The notes: generated by a model not told the origin, from the letters alone. 64,000 nt of DNA from Zhongshania antarctica (GCF_014202945.1 NZ_JACHHW010000009.1:42742-106741); one strand, 5' to 3'; shown: positions 42,045 through 58,712, numbered from the stretch's first letter. Made by a program: numbers and translations.

Positions 42045-42093
42045 AAAGGGAGGCAAAACCTCCCTCTCCAAAACAAATACCGCCGTAGCGGTA
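42045..42093 (-). terminator. Two hairpins after tuf (copy 1)
   Basis: The first in transcription order is taccgc/gcggta (42078-42093) followed by ATTTGTTTT, the second agggagg/cctccct (42047-42065) followed by TTTCTT. Together they probably end the str-region transcript before the S10 promoter. Each alone is of moderate strength. Confidence 0.65.
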
Positions 42094-42097
42094 ATGT

Positions 42098-43321
42098 TTA
42101 TTCTACGATTTTAGCAACAACGCCGGCGCCAACAGTACGGCCACCTTCGCGAATTGCAAAACGCAGACCTTCTTCCATCGCGATTGGCGCAATCAAAGTT
42201 ACGTCCATTTTCACGTTGTCGCCAGGCATAACCATTTCAGTACCTTCCGGCAGCTCACATGCACCAGTTACGTCCGTGGTACGGAAGTAGAACTGAGGAC
42301 GGTAGCCTTTAAAGAACGGCGTGTGACGGCCACCCTCTTCTTTGGACAGTACGTATACTTCACCTTCGAAACGAGTGTGAGGCGTGATTGAACCGGGCTT
42401 AGCCAGTACTTGGCCACGCTCTACGTCGTCGCGCTTAGTACCACGCAGCAACACACCTACGTTCTCACCAGCGCGACCTTCGTCAAGCAGCTTGCGGAAC
42501 ATTTCAACACCAGTACATACGGTCTTGGTGGTGTCGTGAATACCAATGATCGCAATCTCATCACCGGTGCGCAGAATACCACGCTCAATACGGCCAGTTA
42601 CTACTGTACCGCGACCAGAGATTGAGAATACGTCTTCAATCGGCATCAGGAACGGCAGGTCAATTGCGCGCTCTGGCTGTGGAATATAAGAATCCAAAGC
42701 TTCGATTAATTTCTTAACAGCAGTGGTGCCCAGCTCGTTATCGTCCTGGCCATTCAGTGCCATCAGTGCAGAACCCGCAATAATGGGGGTATCGTCACCT
42801 GGGAATTCGTACATATCGAGCAGCTCACGCAGCTCCATTTCAACCAATTCCAGCATTTCATTGTATTCTTCGCTGCCCACACCGCCGCAATCTTCAGCCA
42901 GCAGGTCAGCTTTGTTCAGGAATACAACGATGTAAGGTACACCAACCTGACGTGACAGCAGGATGTGCTCGCGCGTCTGCGGCATTGGGCCGTCAGTGGC
43001 GCCACATACCAGAATCGCGCCATCCATCTGCGCAGCACCAGTGATCATGTTTTTTACATAATCAGCGTGACCCGGGCAGTCAACGTGCGCGTAGTGACGA
43101 GTAGATGAATCATACTCGACGTGAGAGGTCGCAATGGTGATACCACGTGCACGCTCTTCAGGTGCATTATCGATACCATCAAACGCCACTGCCTTACCGC
43201 CATACACTTCCGCACATACACGGGTCAGTGCTGCAGTCAGCGTGGTTTTACCATGGTCAACGTGACCGATGGTGCCCACGTTCAAGTGGGGCTTATTACG
43301 TTCAAACTTTTCCTTAGCCAC
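42098..43321 (-). CDS. tuf: Elongation factor Tu, copy 1
   Basis: GTPase that delivers aminoacyl-tRNA to the ribosome. 407 residues. Seen: [10 protein letters not shown]-loop, [13 protein letters not shown], and the three-domain end [20 protein letters not shown]. The protein is identical to the copy at 58761. Here the start codon is GTG with GAGGAA upstream, and the gene follows fusA at the end of the rpsL-rpsG-fusA-tuf set, the tufA position in E. coli. The switch region RGITIA is intact. Confidence 0.98.
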   Translation of the reverse strand: MAKEKFERNKPHLNVGTIGHVDHGKTTLTAALTRVCAEVYGGKAVAFDGIDNAPEERARGITIATSHVEYDSSTRHYAHVDCPGHADYVKNMITGAAQMDGAILVCGATDGPMPQTREHILLSRQVGVPYIVVFLNKADLLAEDCGGVGSEEYNEMLELVEMELRELLDMYEFPGDDTPIIAGSALMALNGQDDNELGTTAVKKLIEALDSYIPQPERAIDLPFLMPIEDVFSISGRGTVVTGRIERGILRTGDEIAIIGIHDTTKTVCTGVEMFRKLLDEGRAGENVGVLLRGTKRDDVERGQVLAKPGSITPHTRFEGEVYVLSKEEGGRHTPFFKGYRPQFYFRTTDVTGACELPEGTEMVMPGDNVKMDVTLIAPIAMEEGLRFAIREGGRTVGAGVVAKIVE

Positions 43322-43351
43322 AATATATTCCTCGCATAAAGGTTTTAAAAA

Positions 43352-45460
43352 TTAAGCTCTGTTTTTAGCCATGATTTCTTCGGTAACGTTACGCGGCGCT
43401 TCAAAATACTTTTCGAATTCCATCGTAAATGTCGCACGCCCTTGGGTCGCACTGCGCAAATCGGTTGCATAACCGAACATCTCTGCCAGCGGAACCTCGG
43501 CATTAATAACCTTGCCAGACAGACACTCATCCATGCCCAAGATTATGCCGCGACGACGGTTTAGGTCGCCAACGACGTCACCCATGTTTGCCTCAGGGGT
43601 AACAATCTCTACTTTCATAATGGGTTCAAGCAAGACCGCACCGCCCTCTTGAGCGAGCCGCTTTGTCGCCATAGAGGCGGCAACCTTAAACGCCATTTCG
43701 TTAGAGTCTACGTCGTGGTATGAGCCATCAAATGCTGTCGCCTTAAGTCCCAGCAAGGGATATCCGGCTAACACGCCATTCTGCATCTGCTCAGCAATAC
43801 CCTTTTCAATTGCCGGAATGTATTCCTTCGGAACCACACCACCCACAATCTCACTGACAAACTCCAGTCCTTCGGCATTTGAATCCTCGCCCGGTTCAAA
43901 CCGAATCCAGACATGCCCGAATTGACCACGACCGCCAGACTGACGAACAAACTTACCTTCAATCTCGCAGGTATTGCGAATCGCCTCGCGGTAGGCCACC
44001 TGAGGCTTACCGATATTGGCCTCAACACTAAACTCGCGACGCATACGATCAACAAGGATGTCTAGGTGCAATTCACCCATACCAGAGATAATACACTGAC
44101 CGGTTTCTTCGTCAGTTTTGACCCGGAAAGACGGATCTTCCTGAGCCAACTTACCCAAGGCAATACCCATTTTTTCTTGATCTGCCTGAGACCGCGGCTC
44201 CACTGCTACCGATATTACCGGCTCAGGAAACTCCATACGCTCAAGCACAATGACGTTATTTGGATCACACAGAGTGTCACCCGTCGTCACGTCCTTCAAG
44301 CCGATGGCAGCGGCAATATCACCCGCCCAGACCTCTTTAATTTCCTGCCTATCGTTGGCGTGCATTTGCACCATACGACCGACACGCTCCTTCTTACCCT
44401 TTACTGAATTAACAATCGCTGTACCACTTTCCAGCTTGCCGGAATACACCCGGAAGAAAGTCAGGGTACCCACGAAGGGGTCAGTCGCAATCTTAAACGC
44501 CAACGCCGAAAACGGCGCATCATCATCTGCTTCGCGGGTAGCGAGCGTTTCATTCTTGTCGTCGAGGGTACCTTCAATCGCCTTAACTTCGGTCGGCGAA
44601 GGCATATACTCAACAACGGCATCAAGCATTGCCTGAACACCTTTATTTTTAAAAGCCGAACCACCAAACACCGGAATGATCTCATTAGCCAAAGTACGCT
44701 TGCGAATACCCGCCTTGATCTCTTCCTCGCTCAGCTCACCGCCTTCAAGGTACTTCTCCATCATCTCATCAGTCGCTTCAGCGGCAGCCTCGATCATGTA
44801 CTCGCGCATTTTTTCACACGCGGACAACATCTCAGCCGGAATCTCTTCGTATTCGAAGGTCATACCCTGATCAGCTTCATTCCAGATAATGGCTTTCATT
44901 TTGATGAGATCAACGACCCCGCGAAACTCTTCTTCGCTACCGATCGTCATCTGCATTGGCACAGCGACCGCACCCAAGCGGGTGCGGAGCTGTTCAATTA
45001 CACGCTGAAAATTAGCACCCATTCGGTCCATTTTGTTCACAAAGACCAAACGCGGCACTTCATACTTGTTAGCTTGACGCCACACAGTTTCAGTTTGAGG
45101 TTGCACCCCAGACGAGCCACACAAAACCACCACAGCACCATCAAGCACCCGCAAAGACCGCTCAACCTCAATGGTAAAGTCAACGTGTCCCGGCGTGTCG
45201 ATGATATTGATACGGTGCTGTTCAAACTGCTGCTGCATGCCAGACCAAAAACAGGTGGTCGCAGCGGAGGTGATAGTAATACCACGCTCCTGCTCCTGAG
45301 CCATCCAGTCCATGGTCGCAGCACCATCGTGAACTTCGCCGATCTTGTGCGACATACCGGTATAGAACAACACCCGCTCTGTCGTCGTCGTCTTGCCCGC
45401 ATCAACGTGGGCACAGATACCAATATTACGATATCTTGAGATAGGCGTTTTACGTGCCAC
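43352..45460 (-). CDS. fusA: Elongation factor G
   Basis: Translocase GTPase of 702 residues. Seen: [21 protein letters not shown]-loop, [28 protein letters not shown], and domain IV block [13 protein letters not shown] with the GRGQFGH loop. Start is GTG at 45460. Lies 33 bases after rpsG and 30 bases before tuf. Length and order mark it as the primary EF-G, not the second EF-G of some bacteria. Confidence 0.98.
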   Translation of the reverse strand: MARKTPISRYRNIGICAHVDAGKTTTTERVLFYTGMSHKIGEVHDGAATMDWMAQEQERGITITSAATTCFWSGMQQQFEQHRINIIDTPGHVDFTIEVERSLRVLDGAVVVLCGSSGVQPQTETVWRQANKYEVPRLVFVNKMDRMGANFQRVIEQLRTRLGAVAVPMQMTIGSEEEFRGVVDLIKMKAIIWNEADQGMTFEYEEIPAEMLSACEKMREYMIEAAAEATDEMMEKYLEGGELSEEEIKAGIRKRTLANEIIPVFGGSAFKNKGVQAMLDAVVEYMPSPTEVKAIEGTLDDKNETLATREADDDAPFSALAFKIATDPFVGTLTFFRVYSGKLESGTAIVNSVKGKKERVGRMVQMHANDRQEIKEVWAGDIAAAIGLKDVTTGDTLCDPNNVIVLERMEFPEPVISVAVEPRSQADQEKMGIALGKLAQEDPSFRVKTDEETGQCIISGMGELHLDILVDRMRREFSVEANIGKPQVAYREAIRNTCEIEGKFVRQSGGRGQFGHVWIRFEPGEDSNAEGLEFVSEIVGGVVPKEYIPAIEKGIAEQMQNGVLAGYPLLGLKATAFDGSYHDVDSNEMAFKVAASMATKRLAQEGGAVLLEPIMKVEIVTPEANMGDVVGDLNRRRGIILGMDECLSGKVINAEVPLAEMFGYATDLRSATQGRATFTMEFEKYFEAPRNVTEEIMAKNRA

Positions 45461-45493
45461 TATGCTTCCCCAATTAAACTCTGGTGTAACTTC

Positions 45494-45964
45494 TTAGAAG
45501 CGATAATGGGAGAACGCTTTGTTAGCTTCAGCCATGCGATGCACGTCTTCACGCTTCTTAACTGCAGAGCCCTTGCCCTGCGATGCATCGATAATTTCAC
45601 CAGCCAAACGCTGACGCATAGATTTCTCGCCACGGCCACGAGAGTAGTCAACCAACCAACGCATTGCCAAAGCAGTACGACGGCTAGGACGAACCTCTAC
45701 AGGCACCTGATACGTAGCACCACCAACACGGCGAGACTTAACCTCGACCATAGGTGCAATGTTTTCTAGGGCAGTGTCGAAAGCCTCTAGTGGATCAGTA
45801 TTCAGGCGCTCTTTAACCAAGTCCAAAGCTCCATATACGATGCGCTCTGCAACTGATTTTTTACCACTGACCATTACGTGGTTCATAAACTTGGCCAGGG
45901 TCAGGTTGCCAAATTTTGGATCTGGCAGTATTTCTCGCTTAGCGGCGACGCGTCTTCTTGGCAT
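45494..45964 (-). CDS. rpsG: 30S ribosomal protein S7
   Basis: Head assembly initiator, 156 residues; in E. coli it represses the str operon. Seen: [40 protein letters not shown], and [20 protein letters not shown]. 110 bases after rpsL; in E. coli the equivalent gap is an S7-binding site, so it is a candidate here. Confidence 0.98.
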   Translation of the reverse strand: MPRRRVAAKREILPDPKFGNLTLAKFMNHVMVSGKKSVAERIVYGALDLVKERLNTDPLEAFDTALENIAPMVEVKSRRVGGATYQVPVEVRPSRRTALAMRWLVDYSRGRGEKSMRQRLAGEIIDASQGKGSAVKKREDVHRMAEANKAFSHYRF

Positions 45965-46074
45965 ATCTCTATCTTCCTTTGTCTTCAGGTAAATCCAAAC
46001 ACCGGGCCGCCCTTACAGCGATGAGACGATGGTTTGGCCTTACTTAAGGTCTGTTTAAGTAGCGTTAAATCGAA

Positions 46075-46449
46075 TTACGACTTAGGACGCTTAGTACCGT
46101 ACTTAGAACGAGCTTGCTTACGGTTGTTAACACCGGATGTATCTAGGCTGCCGCGAACAGTGTGGTAACGCACACCAGGCAAATCCTTTACACGGCCGCC
46201 GCGGATCAGCACTACACTGTGTTCCTGCAGGTTGTGGCCTTCACCACCGATGTAAGATGAAACTTCAAAGCCGTTAGTCAAACGTACACGACATACTTTA
46301 CGCAGTGCCGAGTTAGGCTTTTTCGGGGTAGTGGTGTAAACACGAGTACATACGCCGCGACGCTGTGGACATGCCTGCAATGCAGGAACATCACTTTTAG
46401 CCGCTTTACGCTTTCTCGGCTGACGAACCAACTGGTTGATCGTTGCCAT
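46075..46449 (-). CDS. rpsL: 30S ribosomal protein S12
   Basis: Decoding-site protein, 124 residues. Seen: [19 protein letters not shown], the streptomycin-region [20 protein letters not shown] with the sensitive-type Lys, and [17 protein letters not shown] with the methylthiolated Asp position. First gene of the str group, 136 bases after rpoC across a terminator. Confidence 0.99.
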   Translation of the reverse strand: MATINQLVRQPRKRKAAKSDVPALQACPQRRGVCTRVYTTTPKKPNSALRKVCRVRLTNGFEVSSYIGGEGHNLQEHSVVLIRGGRVKDLPGVRYHTVRGSLDTSGVNNRKQARSKYGTKRPKS

Positions 46450-46524
46450 TAATTAACTCCAAAAACTAAAGACCAGGGCACCAATGCACTGGCCGACCAA
46501 CTGCCGAAACCACCGGCAGCTTAT

Positions 46525-46562
46525 AAAAAAAGTGGAGCGCGAATTCTAAAGACGCACTCCAC
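46525..46562 (-). terminator. Terminator after rpoC
   Basis: On the minus strand gtggagtgcg and cgcgctccac pair over 10 bases (one G-T), 11-base loop, then seven T (46525-46531). It ends the rpoBC transcript; rpsL lies 75 bases further on with no promoter I can name, so some readthrough is possible. Confidence 0.85.
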
Positions 46563-46585
46563 TCCCGTCAAGTAGTCAAATTTAC

Positions 46586-50797
<4,212 letters not shown>

Positions 50798-50877
50798 GGC
50801 CGTTCCTCCGCAAGGGTATTCAACAGGTGCCCGCTACAAAACTGTAGCGGCACCCCTTGCCATCTCGTTGTTGATAC

Positions 50878-53800
50878 TTATTCCGTGTCCAGCTCGATAT
50901 TAATACCGAGTGAGCGGATCTCTTTGACCAATACATTGAAAGACTCGGGCATACCCGGCTCCATGCTCTGATCACCATCAACAATATTTTTGTACATCTT
51001 GGTACGACCGTTCACGTCGTCCGACTTCACCGTTAGCATTTCCTGCAGGGTATAGGCGGCACCGTAAGCTTCTAGTGCCCACACTTCCATCTCCCCGAAG
51101 CGCTGACCACCGAACTGAGCTTTACCACCCAATGGCTGCTGGGTAACCAAGCTGTACGAACCGGTAGAACGCGCATGCATCTTGTCATCAACCAAGTGGT
51201 TCAACTTGAGCATGTACATATAGCCGACAGTGACCGGGCGATCGAACTCCAGACCGGTACGACCGTCACACAGTTTCAACTGACCGCTGTCTGGCAGGCC
51301 TGCTAAGCGTAGCAGACTTTTAATTTCTGCCTCGTTAGCACCGTCGAATACCTGAGTTGCCATTGGCACGCCGCCACGGAGGTTCTTGGCAAGGTCCATA
51401 ATGGCTTCATCGCTGAAGCTATCGAGATCTTCGTGACGGCCTGCGCCATCGTTGTAGATTTCGCCAAGGAACTTACGAACATCGGCAATTTGACGCTGCT
51501 CGCGAATCATTGTGTCAATCTTGCTACCCAAGCCCTTCGCAGCGAGACCAAGGTGAGTCTCAAGAACCTGACCAACGTTCATCCGCGACGGGACACCCAG
51601 CGGGTTCAAGACGATATCAACCGGCTCGCCGTTTTCGTCAAAAGGCATGTCTTCAACAGGCATAATGACCGAGATAACACCCTTGTTACCGTGACGACCA
51701 GCCATTTTGTCACCTGGCTGAATGCGACGCTTGATGGCCAAGTAAACCTTAACTATCTTCAGTACGCCCGGCGCCAAATCGTCGCCAGTCGTCAGTTTGC
51801 GGCGCTTATCTTCAAAACGCTCTTCCAAGGTTTTGCGATGCGCAACCAACTGCTTGTCGGCGTCTTCCAGTGCGGCATTCAAGGTCTCGTCTGAAAGACG
51901 CAGCTTGAACCAATCGTCAGTCTTAACCTCAGCCAAGCCAGCAGCAGTCAGGACATCGCCCTTCTTCATGCCGGGACCACTTAGGATCGCCTGACCATCC
52001 AAGGCCGTAGACAAACGCGCAAAGGTAGCTTCTTCTACAATGCGATACTCTTCGTTCAGATCCTTACGGAACTGGTCGAGCTGCATTTTTTCAATTTCCA
52101 GCGCGCGCTTGTCTTTTTCAAGACCATCGCGGGTGAAAACCTGAACGTCGATAACAGTACCCTTGGTGCTAGTAGGCACACGCAGGGAAGTATCTTTAAC
52201 GTCAGAGGCTTTCTCACCGAAGATTGCGCGTAGCAATTTTTCTTCTGGGGTTAACTGGGTTTCGCCTTTAGGCGTGACCTTGCCAACCAGAATATCGCCG
52301 GGACCGACTTCAGCACCGATATACACGATACCGGACTCGTCGAGACTCGCCAGCGCGCCTTCGCCAACATTGGGAATATCGGCAGAGATTTCCTCTGAAC
52401 CCAATTTGGTGTCGCGGGCAATACAGGTCAACTCTTGAATATGAATGGTAGTGAAGCGATCTTCTTTCACTACTCGCTCAGAAACAAGGATCGAATCCTC
52501 GAAGTTGTAACCATTCCAAGGCATGAAGGCAATACGCATGTTCTGGCCAAGTGCCAGCTCACCCATATCAACAGACGGGCCATCAGCCAAAATATCGCCG
52601 CGAACGACGTCGTGACCTTCGCTCACTATGGGGCGCTGATTAATACAGGTGTTCTGGTTCGAACGGGTGTATTTAGTCAGGTTATAAATGTCTACCGGTG
52701 GCTGACCAGGCTGAACTTCTTCATTATTTACACGAACAACAATACGCGAAGAGTCAACACTATCAATTACACCGCCGCGGCGAGCAACCACACACACACC
52801 GGAGTCAGACGCCACATAGCGTTCAAAACCAGTACCGACTAAAGGCTTATCGGCCTTCAAGGTAGGTACAGCCTGACGCTGCATGTTCGAACCCATCAAG
52901 GCGCGGTTAGCATCATCGTGCTCTAGGAACGGAATCAATGACGCAGCAACCGAAACAACCTGCTTGGGCGAAACGTCCATGTAGGTTACTTTTTCAGGCG
53001 GCATTACCGTAAATTCGTTCATGTGACGAACGGCAACCATTTCGTCGGTCAGCTCGCCTTTTTCGTTCATGACCGCAGAGGCCTGAGCGATAACTTCTTC
53101 AGCTTCGTTGATCGCCGACAGATATTCGATATCGTCGCTTACCTTACCGTCTTTCACCTTACGGTAAGGGCTTTCAAGAAAACCGTACTCATTGGTACGC
53201 GCATAGGTCGCCAATGAGTTAATCAGACCAATGTTTGGTCCTTCTGGCGTTTCTATAGGACATACCCGACCGTAGTGTGTCGGGTGAACGTCGCGGACTT
53301 CGAAGCCAGCGCGCTCGCGGGTCAGACCACCGGGTCCAAGCGCAGAAACACGGCGCTTGTGGGTGATTTCTGACAGCGGGTTGTTTTGGTCCATAAACTG
53401 AGACAGCTGTGACGAGCCAAAGAACTCTTTAACTGCAGCTGCAACCGGCTTGGCATTGATCAGGTCCTGAGGCATCAGACCTTCACTTTCGGCCATAGAC
53501 AGACGCTCTTTAACCGCGCGCTCTACCCGTACCAGACCAACACGGAATTGGTTTTCAGCCATTTCACCCACGGAGCGAATACGACGGTTACCGAGGTGAT
53601 CGATATCGTCGACGATGCCCTTACCGTTACGAATGCCAACCAGCATTTTCATAACAGCGATGATGTCGCTTTGGTCCAAGGTGCCGGAGCCCAAAATTTC
53701 TTCACGGCCTACGCGACGGTTGAACTTCATCCGACCAACGGTAGACAAGTCATAACGCTCTGGCGAGAAGAATAAGTTCTGGAACAAATTCTCAGCCGAC

Positions 53801-54954
53801 TCTTTAGTTGGCGGTTCACCAGGACGCATCATGCGATAGATTTCGACCAATGCCTCCAACTGGGTATTGGTCGGGTCAGCGCGCAAGGTATCACTTACGT
53901 AAGGACCACAATCCAATTCGTTGGTATACAACGTGTCGATTTCCTTAACATCAGCTTCTTCAAGCGCAGTAAGGATTTCGGCGGTAATCAAGGTATTACA
54001 AGTAAAGAGCACTTCGCCGGTCTTTTTGTCGACAATGTCTTTAGCCAGCGCGCGGCCAACCAAGTATTCAACCGGTACTTCTAACTCTTTCAGGCCTGAC
54101 TTTTCAATCTGGCGGATATGGCGCGCAGTAATACGGCGGCCGGTCTCAACGATGACCTCACCGTTCTTAGCAGCAATATCAAAGGTCGCAACTTCACCGC
54201 GCAGGCGCTCAGCGATCAATTCGATAGTAAAGCCGCCTTTTTTGGCAACCTTAAAGGTGTTAACGTCGTAGAAGAGCTCAAGAATCTCTTCTGCCGTCAT
54301 ACCCAATGAACGCAGCAAAATCGTGGCCGGCAATTTACGACGGCGATCGATACGCACAAACACCATGTCTTTCGGGTCGAATTCGAAATCCAACCAAGAA
54401 CCACGGTAGGGAATGATCCGCGCAGAGTACAGCAGCTTGCCCGATGAGTGAGTTTTGCCTCGATCGTGATCGAAGAACACACCCGGTGAACGGTGTAACT
54501 GGGAAACAATAACTCGCTCAGTACCATTAATAACGAAGGTACCGTTTTCCGTCATCAGTGGGATTTCGCCCATGTAGACTTCTTGTTCTTTAATATCTTT
54601 GATGCTTTTGTTGGCCGATTCGCGATCATAGATGATCAAACGAACTTTGACTCGCAGCGGCACAGAATAAGTCACACCGCGCAGCTGGCACTCATTCACA
54701 TCGAAGGCCGGCACGCCAAGTACGTAATCGACATACTCCAACGCAGCATTGCCGGAGTAACTCACTATCGGGAATATTGATTTAAATGCGGCGTGTAAAC
54801 CATACTCGCCGCGCTCACCGGCAGGGACACCCTGCTGGGTGAACTTCTTGTAAGAATCCAGCTGAATCGCAAGGAGATAGGGCACGTCCATGACGTGCGG
54901 CATCTTGCCAAAATCCTTACGGATACGTTTTTTCTCAGTGTACGAGTAAGCCAT
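50878..54954 (-). CDS. rpoB: DNA-directed RNA polymerase subunit beta
   Basis: 1358 residues. Seen: [20 protein letters not shown] start, the rifampicin pocket [20 protein letters not shown] then [12 protein letters not shown] in the sensitive (wild-type) form, the active-site region [11 protein letters not shown], the flap, and [13 protein letters not shown]. Lies downstream of rplL past an attenuator-like hairpin; rpoC follows. Confidence 0.99.
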   Translation of the reverse strand: MAYSYTEKKRIRKDFGKMPHVMDVPYLLAIQLDSYKKFTQQGVPAGERGEYGLHAAFKSIFPIVSYSGNAALEYVDYVLGVPAFDVNECQLRGVTYSVPLRVKVRLIIYDRESANKSIKDIKEQEVYMGEIPLMTENGTFVINGTERVIVSQLHRSPGVFFDHDRGKTHSSGKLLYSARIIPYRGSWLDFEFDPKDMVFVRIDRRRKLPATILLRSLGMTAEEILELFYDVNTFKVAKKGGFTIELIAERLRGEVATFDIAAKNGEVIVETGRRITARHIRQIEKSGLKELEVPVEYLVGRALAKDIVDKKTGEVLFTCNTLITAEILTALEEADVKEIDTLYTNELDCGPYVSDTLRADPTNTQLEALVEIYRMMRPGEPPTKESAENLFQNLFFSPERYDLSTVGRMKFNRRVGREEILGSGTLDQSDIIAVMKMLVGIRNGKGIVDDIDHLGNRRIRSVGEMAENQFRVGLVRVERAVKERLSMAESEGLMPQDLINAKPVAAAVKEFFGSSQLSQFMDQNNPLSEITHKRRVSALGPGGLTRERAGFEVRDVHPTHYGRVCPIETPEGPNIGLINSLATYARTNEYGFLESPYRKVKDGKVSDDIEYLSAINEAEEVIAQASAVMNEKGELTDEMVAVRHMNEFTVMPPEKVTYMDVSPKQVVSVAASLIPFLEHDDANRALMGSNMQRQAVPTLKADKPLVGTGFERYVASDSGVCVVARRGGVIDSVDSSRIVVRVNNEEVQPGQPPVDIYNLTKYTRSNQNTCINQRPIVSEGHDVVRGDILADGPSVDMGELALGQNMRIAFMPWNGYNFEDSILVSERVVKEDRFTTIHIQELTCIARDTKLGSEEISADIPNVGEGALASLDESGIVYIGAEVGPGDILVGKVTPKGETQLTPEEKLLRAIFGEKASDVKDTSLRVPTSTKGTVIDVQVFTRDGLEKDKRALEIEKMQLDQFRKDLNEEYRIVEEATFARLSTALDGQAILSGPGMKKGDVLTAAGLAEVKTDDWFKLRLSDETLNAALEDADKQLVAHRKTLEERFEDKRRKLTTGDDLAPGVLKIVKVYLAIKRRIQPGDKMAGRHGNKGVISVIMPVEDMPFDENGEPVDIVLNPLGVPSRMNVGQVLETHLGLAAKGLGSKIDTMIREQRQIADVRKFLGEIYNDGAGRHEDLDSFSDEAIMDLAKNLRGGVPMATQVFDGANEAEIKSLLRLAGLPDSGQLKLCDGRTGLEFDRPVTVGYMYMLKLNHLVDDKMHARSTGSYSLVTQQPLGGKAQFGGQRFGEMEVWALEAYGAAYTLQEMLTVKSDDVNGRTKMYKNIVDGDQSMEPGMPESFNVLVKEIRSLGINIELDTE

Positions 54955-55079
54955 CAGTACTCCCCAGCATCATTTCTTGACCCCGTCGCGACCGGCGACG
55001 GCATCGTTAGTACGGCAGTTTTTCATCTGCCGCTAGCCAGCTCCCAAAGGAAACCGACTGTAATATCTCAAATAACAGC

Positions 55080-55108
55080 AAAAGGCCGGCGGGATTAACC
55101 CACCAGCC
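55080..55108 (-). terminator. Attenuator-like hairpin between rplL and rpoB
   Basis: On the minus strand ggctggtggg and cccgccggcc pair over 10 bases (two G-T) around ttaat, then TTTT. The short T-run suggests a partial stop, as known between rplL and rpoB in E. coli, which lowers polymerase subunits relative to L7/L12. Confidence 0.7.
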
Positions 55109-55146
55109 TCGCTTGAGATTGACCTGCAAGCAGGCCAACAAGCAAC

Positions 55147-55524
55147 TTACTTAAGCTCGACGCTAGCGCCAGCTTCTTCAAGTTCTTTCTTCGCAGTCTC
55201 TGCATCAGCCTTAGAAGCAGCTTCTTTAATAGTAGAAGGCGCGCCGTCTACTAATTCTTTAGCTTCTTTCAGACCCAGACCAGTGATAGTGCGGACTGCT
55301 TTGATAACGTTAACTTTCTTCTCGCCAACAGCGGTCAGAACTACGTCAAATTCAGTCTGCTCTTCAGCGGCAGCGCCAGCTTCAGCAGCGGCAGCTGGTG
55401 CAGCAGCAACAGCCGCAGCAGCAGTAACGCCAAACTTCTCTTCCATCGCTTCGATCAGACCAACTACGTCCATTACGCTCATTTCAGCGATTGCATTCAA
55501 AATATCGTCTTGTGACAGAGCCAT
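55147..55524 (-). CDS. rplL: 50S ribosomal protein L7/L12
   Basis: Stalk protein, present in several copies per ribosome, recruits translation factors. 125 residues: N-terminal dimerisation domain, an Ala-rich hinge (about residues 36-55), and the C-terminal domain [24 protein letters not shown] block with [14 protein letters not shown]. Follows rplJ; together they form the stalk. Confidence 0.99.
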   Translation of the reverse strand: MALSQDDILNAIAEMSVMDVVGLIEAMEEKFGVTAAAAVAAAPAAAAEAGAAAEEQTEFDVVLTAVGEKKVNVIKAVRTITGLGLKEAKELVDGAPSTIKEAASKADAETAKKELEEAGASVELK

Positions 55525-55578
55525 GTGAAACTCCCTACTGTGTCAATTACTTAAAGAAAAACCATTAATACGCTGCGC

Positions 55579-56106
55579 TTACGCAGCTTCTTTCTGCTCG
55601 CGAACTGCAGCTAGAGTACGAACCAATTTTCCGGGTACTTCGTTCAGTGTACGTACCAGTTTCGTAGCCGGTGCTTGCATAACGCTCATCAACATAGAGA
55701 GCGCCTGGTCGCGGGTCGGCAATTTCGCCAGTACATCTAACTGATCTGGGCCCATCAATTGGCCACTGACTGCCAGTGCTTTTACTTCAAATTTAGCATT
55801 TGCTTTCGCAAAGTCTTTGAAGATACGCGCCGCCGCACCGGGATCTTCCATCGAGAAAGCTAGCAGAGAAGGACCTTTAAAGGCCGACTCTGCGCACTCG
55901 AATTCAGTTCCCTTCAGCGCTAATTTCGCAAGAGTGTTACGCACTACACGCACACTTACTTGTGATTCTCGCGCCAATTTGCGGAGCTCAGTCATTTGGC
56001 CTACTGAACACCCACGGGCGTCAGCAATAACCAATGACAATGCACTCGCAGCAGTCTCGTTAACATCAGCTACTATCGCTTTCTTGTCGTCGAGTCTTAA
56101 TGCCAC
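55579..56106 (-). CDS. rplJ: 50S ribosomal protein L10
   Basis: Stalk base protein and, with L7/L12, repressor of its own mRNA in E. coli. 175 residues. Seen: [40 protein letters not shown], and [20 protein letters not shown]. Start is GTG at 56106 with a good CAGGAGTT upstream. The long leader carries the L10-type structure entered below. Confidence 0.98.
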   Translation of the reverse strand: MALRLDDKKAIVADVNETAASALSLVIADARGCSVGQMTELRKLARESQVSVRVVRNTLAKLALKGTEFECAESAFKGPSLLAFSMEDPGAAARIFKDFAKANAKFEVKALAVSGQLMGPDQLDVLAKLPTRDQALSMLMSVMQAPATKLVRTLNEVPGKLVRTLAAVREQKEAA

Positions 56107-56270
56107 TTGGATAACTCCTGGATTTGTCAGTTATTTACCGTAGACTCAAAACACGAGGTTTCAAGTCATTTGCTGGAGAACAAATCCACTCCACCATCTG
56201 CGTAGGCCAATGCCGGTAAACGTTGACGAATCAACACATCGATTAAGGGGTAAGTCTAAATAACCCAAAC
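56107..56270 (-). promoter_or_regulatory. L10 (rplJ) mRNA leader
   Basis: The minus strand reads cctacgcagatggtggagtgg, then aatccaggagttatcc before the GTG of rplJ. The words resemble the conserved parts of the gammaproteobacterial L10 leader, where L10-L7/L12 binds and blocks translation. The exact ends are estimated. Confidence 0.65.
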
Positions 56271-56279
56271 CCCGCCTAC

Positions 56280-56330
56280 GGTCTTTGATGGTCTCTGTCT
56301 TTTGACACAGTAGGTCAGCTGTCAAAGACC
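56280..56330 (-). promoter_or_regulatory. Long hairpin in the rplA-rplJ gap
   Basis: Outer arms ggtctttga (56280-56288) and tcaaagacc (56322-56330) pair perfectly, with inner pairing ctctgtc/gacacag (one mismatch) around tttt. No T-run follows on the minus strand. It may be an RNase III type processing site or part of a larger L10 leader. Confidence 0.5.
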
Positions 56331-56392
56331 ACAAAGCCTATAAAACAACCTCCGAAAAGGTCGCCTCATTTAGAACGACTAGCGTCCTAAAA

Positions 56393-57091
56393 TTATTTTG
56401 CCGACAAGCTCGCCATATCGATTGCGATACCGGGACCCATCGTTGAAGAAAGAGTTACTTTCTTCATATAAACACCCTTGGCTGACGACGGCTTGCCTTT
56501 ACGCAAATCGCTCAACAATGCCTCAAGGTTATCCTTGAGCACATTGGCTTCAAAGCTGATGCTGCCAATCGCGCCATGGATGATACCGTTTTTATCTGTA
56601 CGGTAGCGAACCTGACCTGCTTTAGCATTTTTAACCGCAGTCTCTACGTCTGCAGTCACGGTACCCGTCTTTGGGTTAGGCATCAGGCCACGCGGACCAA
56701 GTACTTGACCCAACTGACCGACAACGCGCATTGCATCAGGAGACGCAACAACCACGTCAAAGTCCATCATGCCGCCTTTAACTTGGGCAGCCAAATCATC
56801 CATACCAACAAAGTCAGCACCGGCTGCTTTCGCTTTCTCAGCGTTTTCACCTTGAGTAAATACTGCTACGCGAACAGTTTTTCCCGTGCCGTGGGGCAGA
56901 GTAGTTGCACCGCGAACCGCCTGGTCAGATTTACGCGCATCAACACCAAGGTTGATTGCAACATCAATTGCTTCAGGGAATTTGATTACTGATACTTCTT
57001 TAAGCAGCGCTACGGCTTCTTCGAAGCTGTACTGCTTACCAGCTACCACTTTTTCGCGGATAGCTTTTTGACGCTTAGTGAGCTTAGCCAT
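56393..57091 (-). CDS. rplA: 50S ribosomal protein L1
   Basis: L1 stalk protein and, in E. coli, repressor of rplK-rplA. 232 residues. Seen: [29 protein letters not shown]-type block [20 protein letters not shown], and [20 protein letters not shown]. Two bases after rplK, followed by a 286-base gap before rplJ. Confidence 0.99.
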   Translation of the reverse strand: MAKLTKRQKAIREKVVAGKQYSFEEAVALLKEVSVIKFPEAIDVAINLGVDARKSDQAVRGATTLPHGTGKTVRVAVFTQGENAEKAKAAGADFVGMDDLAAQVKGGMMDFDVVVASPDAMRVVGQLGQVLGPRGLMPNPKTGTVTADVETAVKNAKAGQVRYRTDKNGIIHGAIGSISFEANVLKDNLEALLSDLRKGKPSSAKGVYMKKVTLSSTMGPGIAIDMASLSAK

Positions 57092-57093
57092 GA

Positions 57094-57525
57094 TTACAGA
57101 CCCTCAACTTCAATACCGGCGGCACGGGCACTGCCCGCAATAGTGCGCACTGCTGCATCCATATCAGACGCAGTCAAATCTGCCATTTTAATAGTGGCGA
57201 TTTCTTCAAGCTGGGCGCGAGTCACTTTACCGACTTTCTTGGAGTTAGGTGTACCAGAGCCACTAGTTACGCCCGCAGCCTTCTTCAACAAGAACGAAGC
57301 TGGTGGAGTCTTAGTCACAAAGGTGAAACTACGATCTGAATAAACAGTGATCACAACAGGAATTGGCATGCCAGCTTCTAGGCTCTGAGTTTGAGCGTTA
57401 AAGGCTTTACAAAATTCCATGATGTTAACGCCGTGCTGACCCAGTGCGGGACCAACTGGCGGACTTGGGTTGGCCTTACCAGCAGCAACCTGAAGCTTTA
57501 TATAAGCTTGTACTTTCTTAGCCAT
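57094..57525 (-). CDS. rplK: 50S ribosomal protein L11
   Basis: GTPase-centre protein needed for stringent response sensing, 143 residues. Seen: [20 protein letters not shown], the [20 protein letters not shown] block, and [16 protein letters not shown] near the C-terminus. In E. coli L1 binds its leader; a 134-base gap precedes it here. Confidence 0.99.
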   Translation of the reverse strand: MAKKVQAYIKLQVAAGKANPSPPVGPALGQHGVNIMEFCKAFNAQTQSLEAGMPIPVVITVYSDRSFTFVTKTPPASFLLKKAAGVTSGSGTPNSKKVGKVTRAQLEEIATIKMADLTASDMDAAVRTIAGSARAAGIEVEGL

Positions 57526-57659
57526 AACTTCCTCCTAGTGGGTACAAACGCCTTGCGATTTAAAAATCGACAATCAGCTCCCCGGTTTAAACTGCTCGAC
57601 TATCAACACTGACTAGCTAGCAACATTTCATTTGCAGCGCGTACGACGCACGGCAATTT

Positions 57660-58190
57660 TTACGCCTTTTCTACCTGCGCAAAGTCCAGCTCAACCGGCG
57701 TTGACCGGCCAAAGATAAGAACCGCGACATGCAGACGGTTTTTCTCGTAATTTACTTCTTCAACAACACCGTTAAAGTCATTAAACGGTCCATCGATAAC
57801 CCGTACCATTTCACCCGGTTCAAACAAGGTTTTAGGCTTAGGCTTGTCACCACTTTCGACGCGCTGCAATATCGCTTGCGCTTCTTTTTCAGTAATAGGC
57901 GCCGGCTTGTCGGCCTTGCCACCAATAAAGCCCATTACCCGCGGCGTTTCTTTAACCAAATGCCAAGTGTCGTCGCCGAGTTCCATTTGAATCAGCACGT
58001 AACCTGGAAAAAATTTGCGCTCACTTTTGCGCTTCTGACCACCACGCATTTCAATGACTTCTTCGGTCGGAACCAAAACATCACCAAAACGGTCAGCAAA
58101 ACCTGACAGCTCAATGCGCTCTTTTAGTGCCAGAGCCACTTTCTTTTCATACCCAGAATAGGCGTGTACAACATACCAGCGCTTTGTCAT
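57660..58190 (-). CDS. nusG: Transcription termination/antitermination factor NusG
   Basis: 176 residues. N-terminal NGN domain binding RNA polymerase ([34 protein letters not shown]) and a C-terminal KOW domain ([20 protein letters not shown]) binding Rho or S10. Nine bases after secE. Confidence 0.98.
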   Translation of the reverse strand: MTKRWYVVHAYSGYEKKVALALKERIELSGFADRFGDVLVPTEEVIEMRGGQKRKSERKFFPGYVLIQMELGDDTWHLVKETPRVMGFIGGKADKPAPITEKEAQAILQRVESGDKPKPKTLFEPGEMVRVIDGPFNDFNGVVEEVNYEKNRLHVAVLIFGRSTPVELDFAQVEKA

Positions 58191-58199
58191 GCCCTACCT

Positions 58200-58565
58200 C
58201 TAGCCGATAACCATGGATGCCAACCAACCCAACAGAGTGTCTAAGCCCCACAGAATCAATGCCGCAACTACTACAAACGCCACAACAATCAGCGTGGTTT
58301 GGGTGCTTTCCTGACGCGATGGCCAGACAACCTTGCGAATCTCAGTGCGCGCGCCTTTGAGCAACTCAAAAAAGGCCTCGCCCTTAACTGTACCGTAAGC
58401 GATATACCCCGCAACCAGCGCCAACACCAATAAGGCGATAACACGGTAAAGCAGAGACTCGCTAGAGAAATATATATTGCCGCCAACACCGCCGGCCACT
58501 AACAGAGCTACTAGGCTCCATTTCAGACCGTCGAATCGACCAGCGTCTTCCGCCTTAGCACTCAT
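58200..58565 (-). CDS. secE: Preprotein translocase subunit SecE
   Basis: 121 residues with three membrane helices (about 18-36, 45-62 and 90-115) as in E. coli, and the conserved cytoplasmic amphipathic segment EIRKVVWPSRQESTQTTLIV. Stabilises SecY, encoded at 31241. The ATG at 58565 is chosen; an open frame to 58697 would run through tRNA-Trp and is not real. Confidence 0.96.
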   Translation of the reverse strand: MSAKAEDAGRFDGLKWSLVALLVAGGVGGNIYFSSESLLYRVIALLVLALVAGYIAYGTVKGEAFFELLKGARTEIRKVVWPSRQESTQTTLIVVAFVVVAALILWGLDTLLGWLASMVIG

Positions 58566-58636
58566 TGTTAAAACATTTCCCTTTTCCGCTAAGCGCAAAA
58601 CACCACTACGCATACGCGAAGCGGTGTCAACGTAAA

Positions 58637-58712
58637 TGGCAGGCCAGGAGGGACTCGAACCCCCAACAGCCGGTTTTGGAGACCGGTGCTCTACCAATTG
58701 AACTACTGGCCT
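58637..58712 (-). tRNA. tRNA-Trp (CCA)
   Basis: Minus strand: 5' AGGCCAGTAGTTCAATTGGT, anticodon loop CTCCAAA with CCA, TTCGAGT in the T arm, encoded 3' CCA. Acceptor AGGCCAG pairs with CTGGCCT. Lies between tuf copy 2 and secE as in E. coli. Confidence 0.97.

Noticed and set aside
58566..58697. Extended secE start
   Set aside because: The extension would translate tRNA-Trp sequence; SecE begins at 58565.
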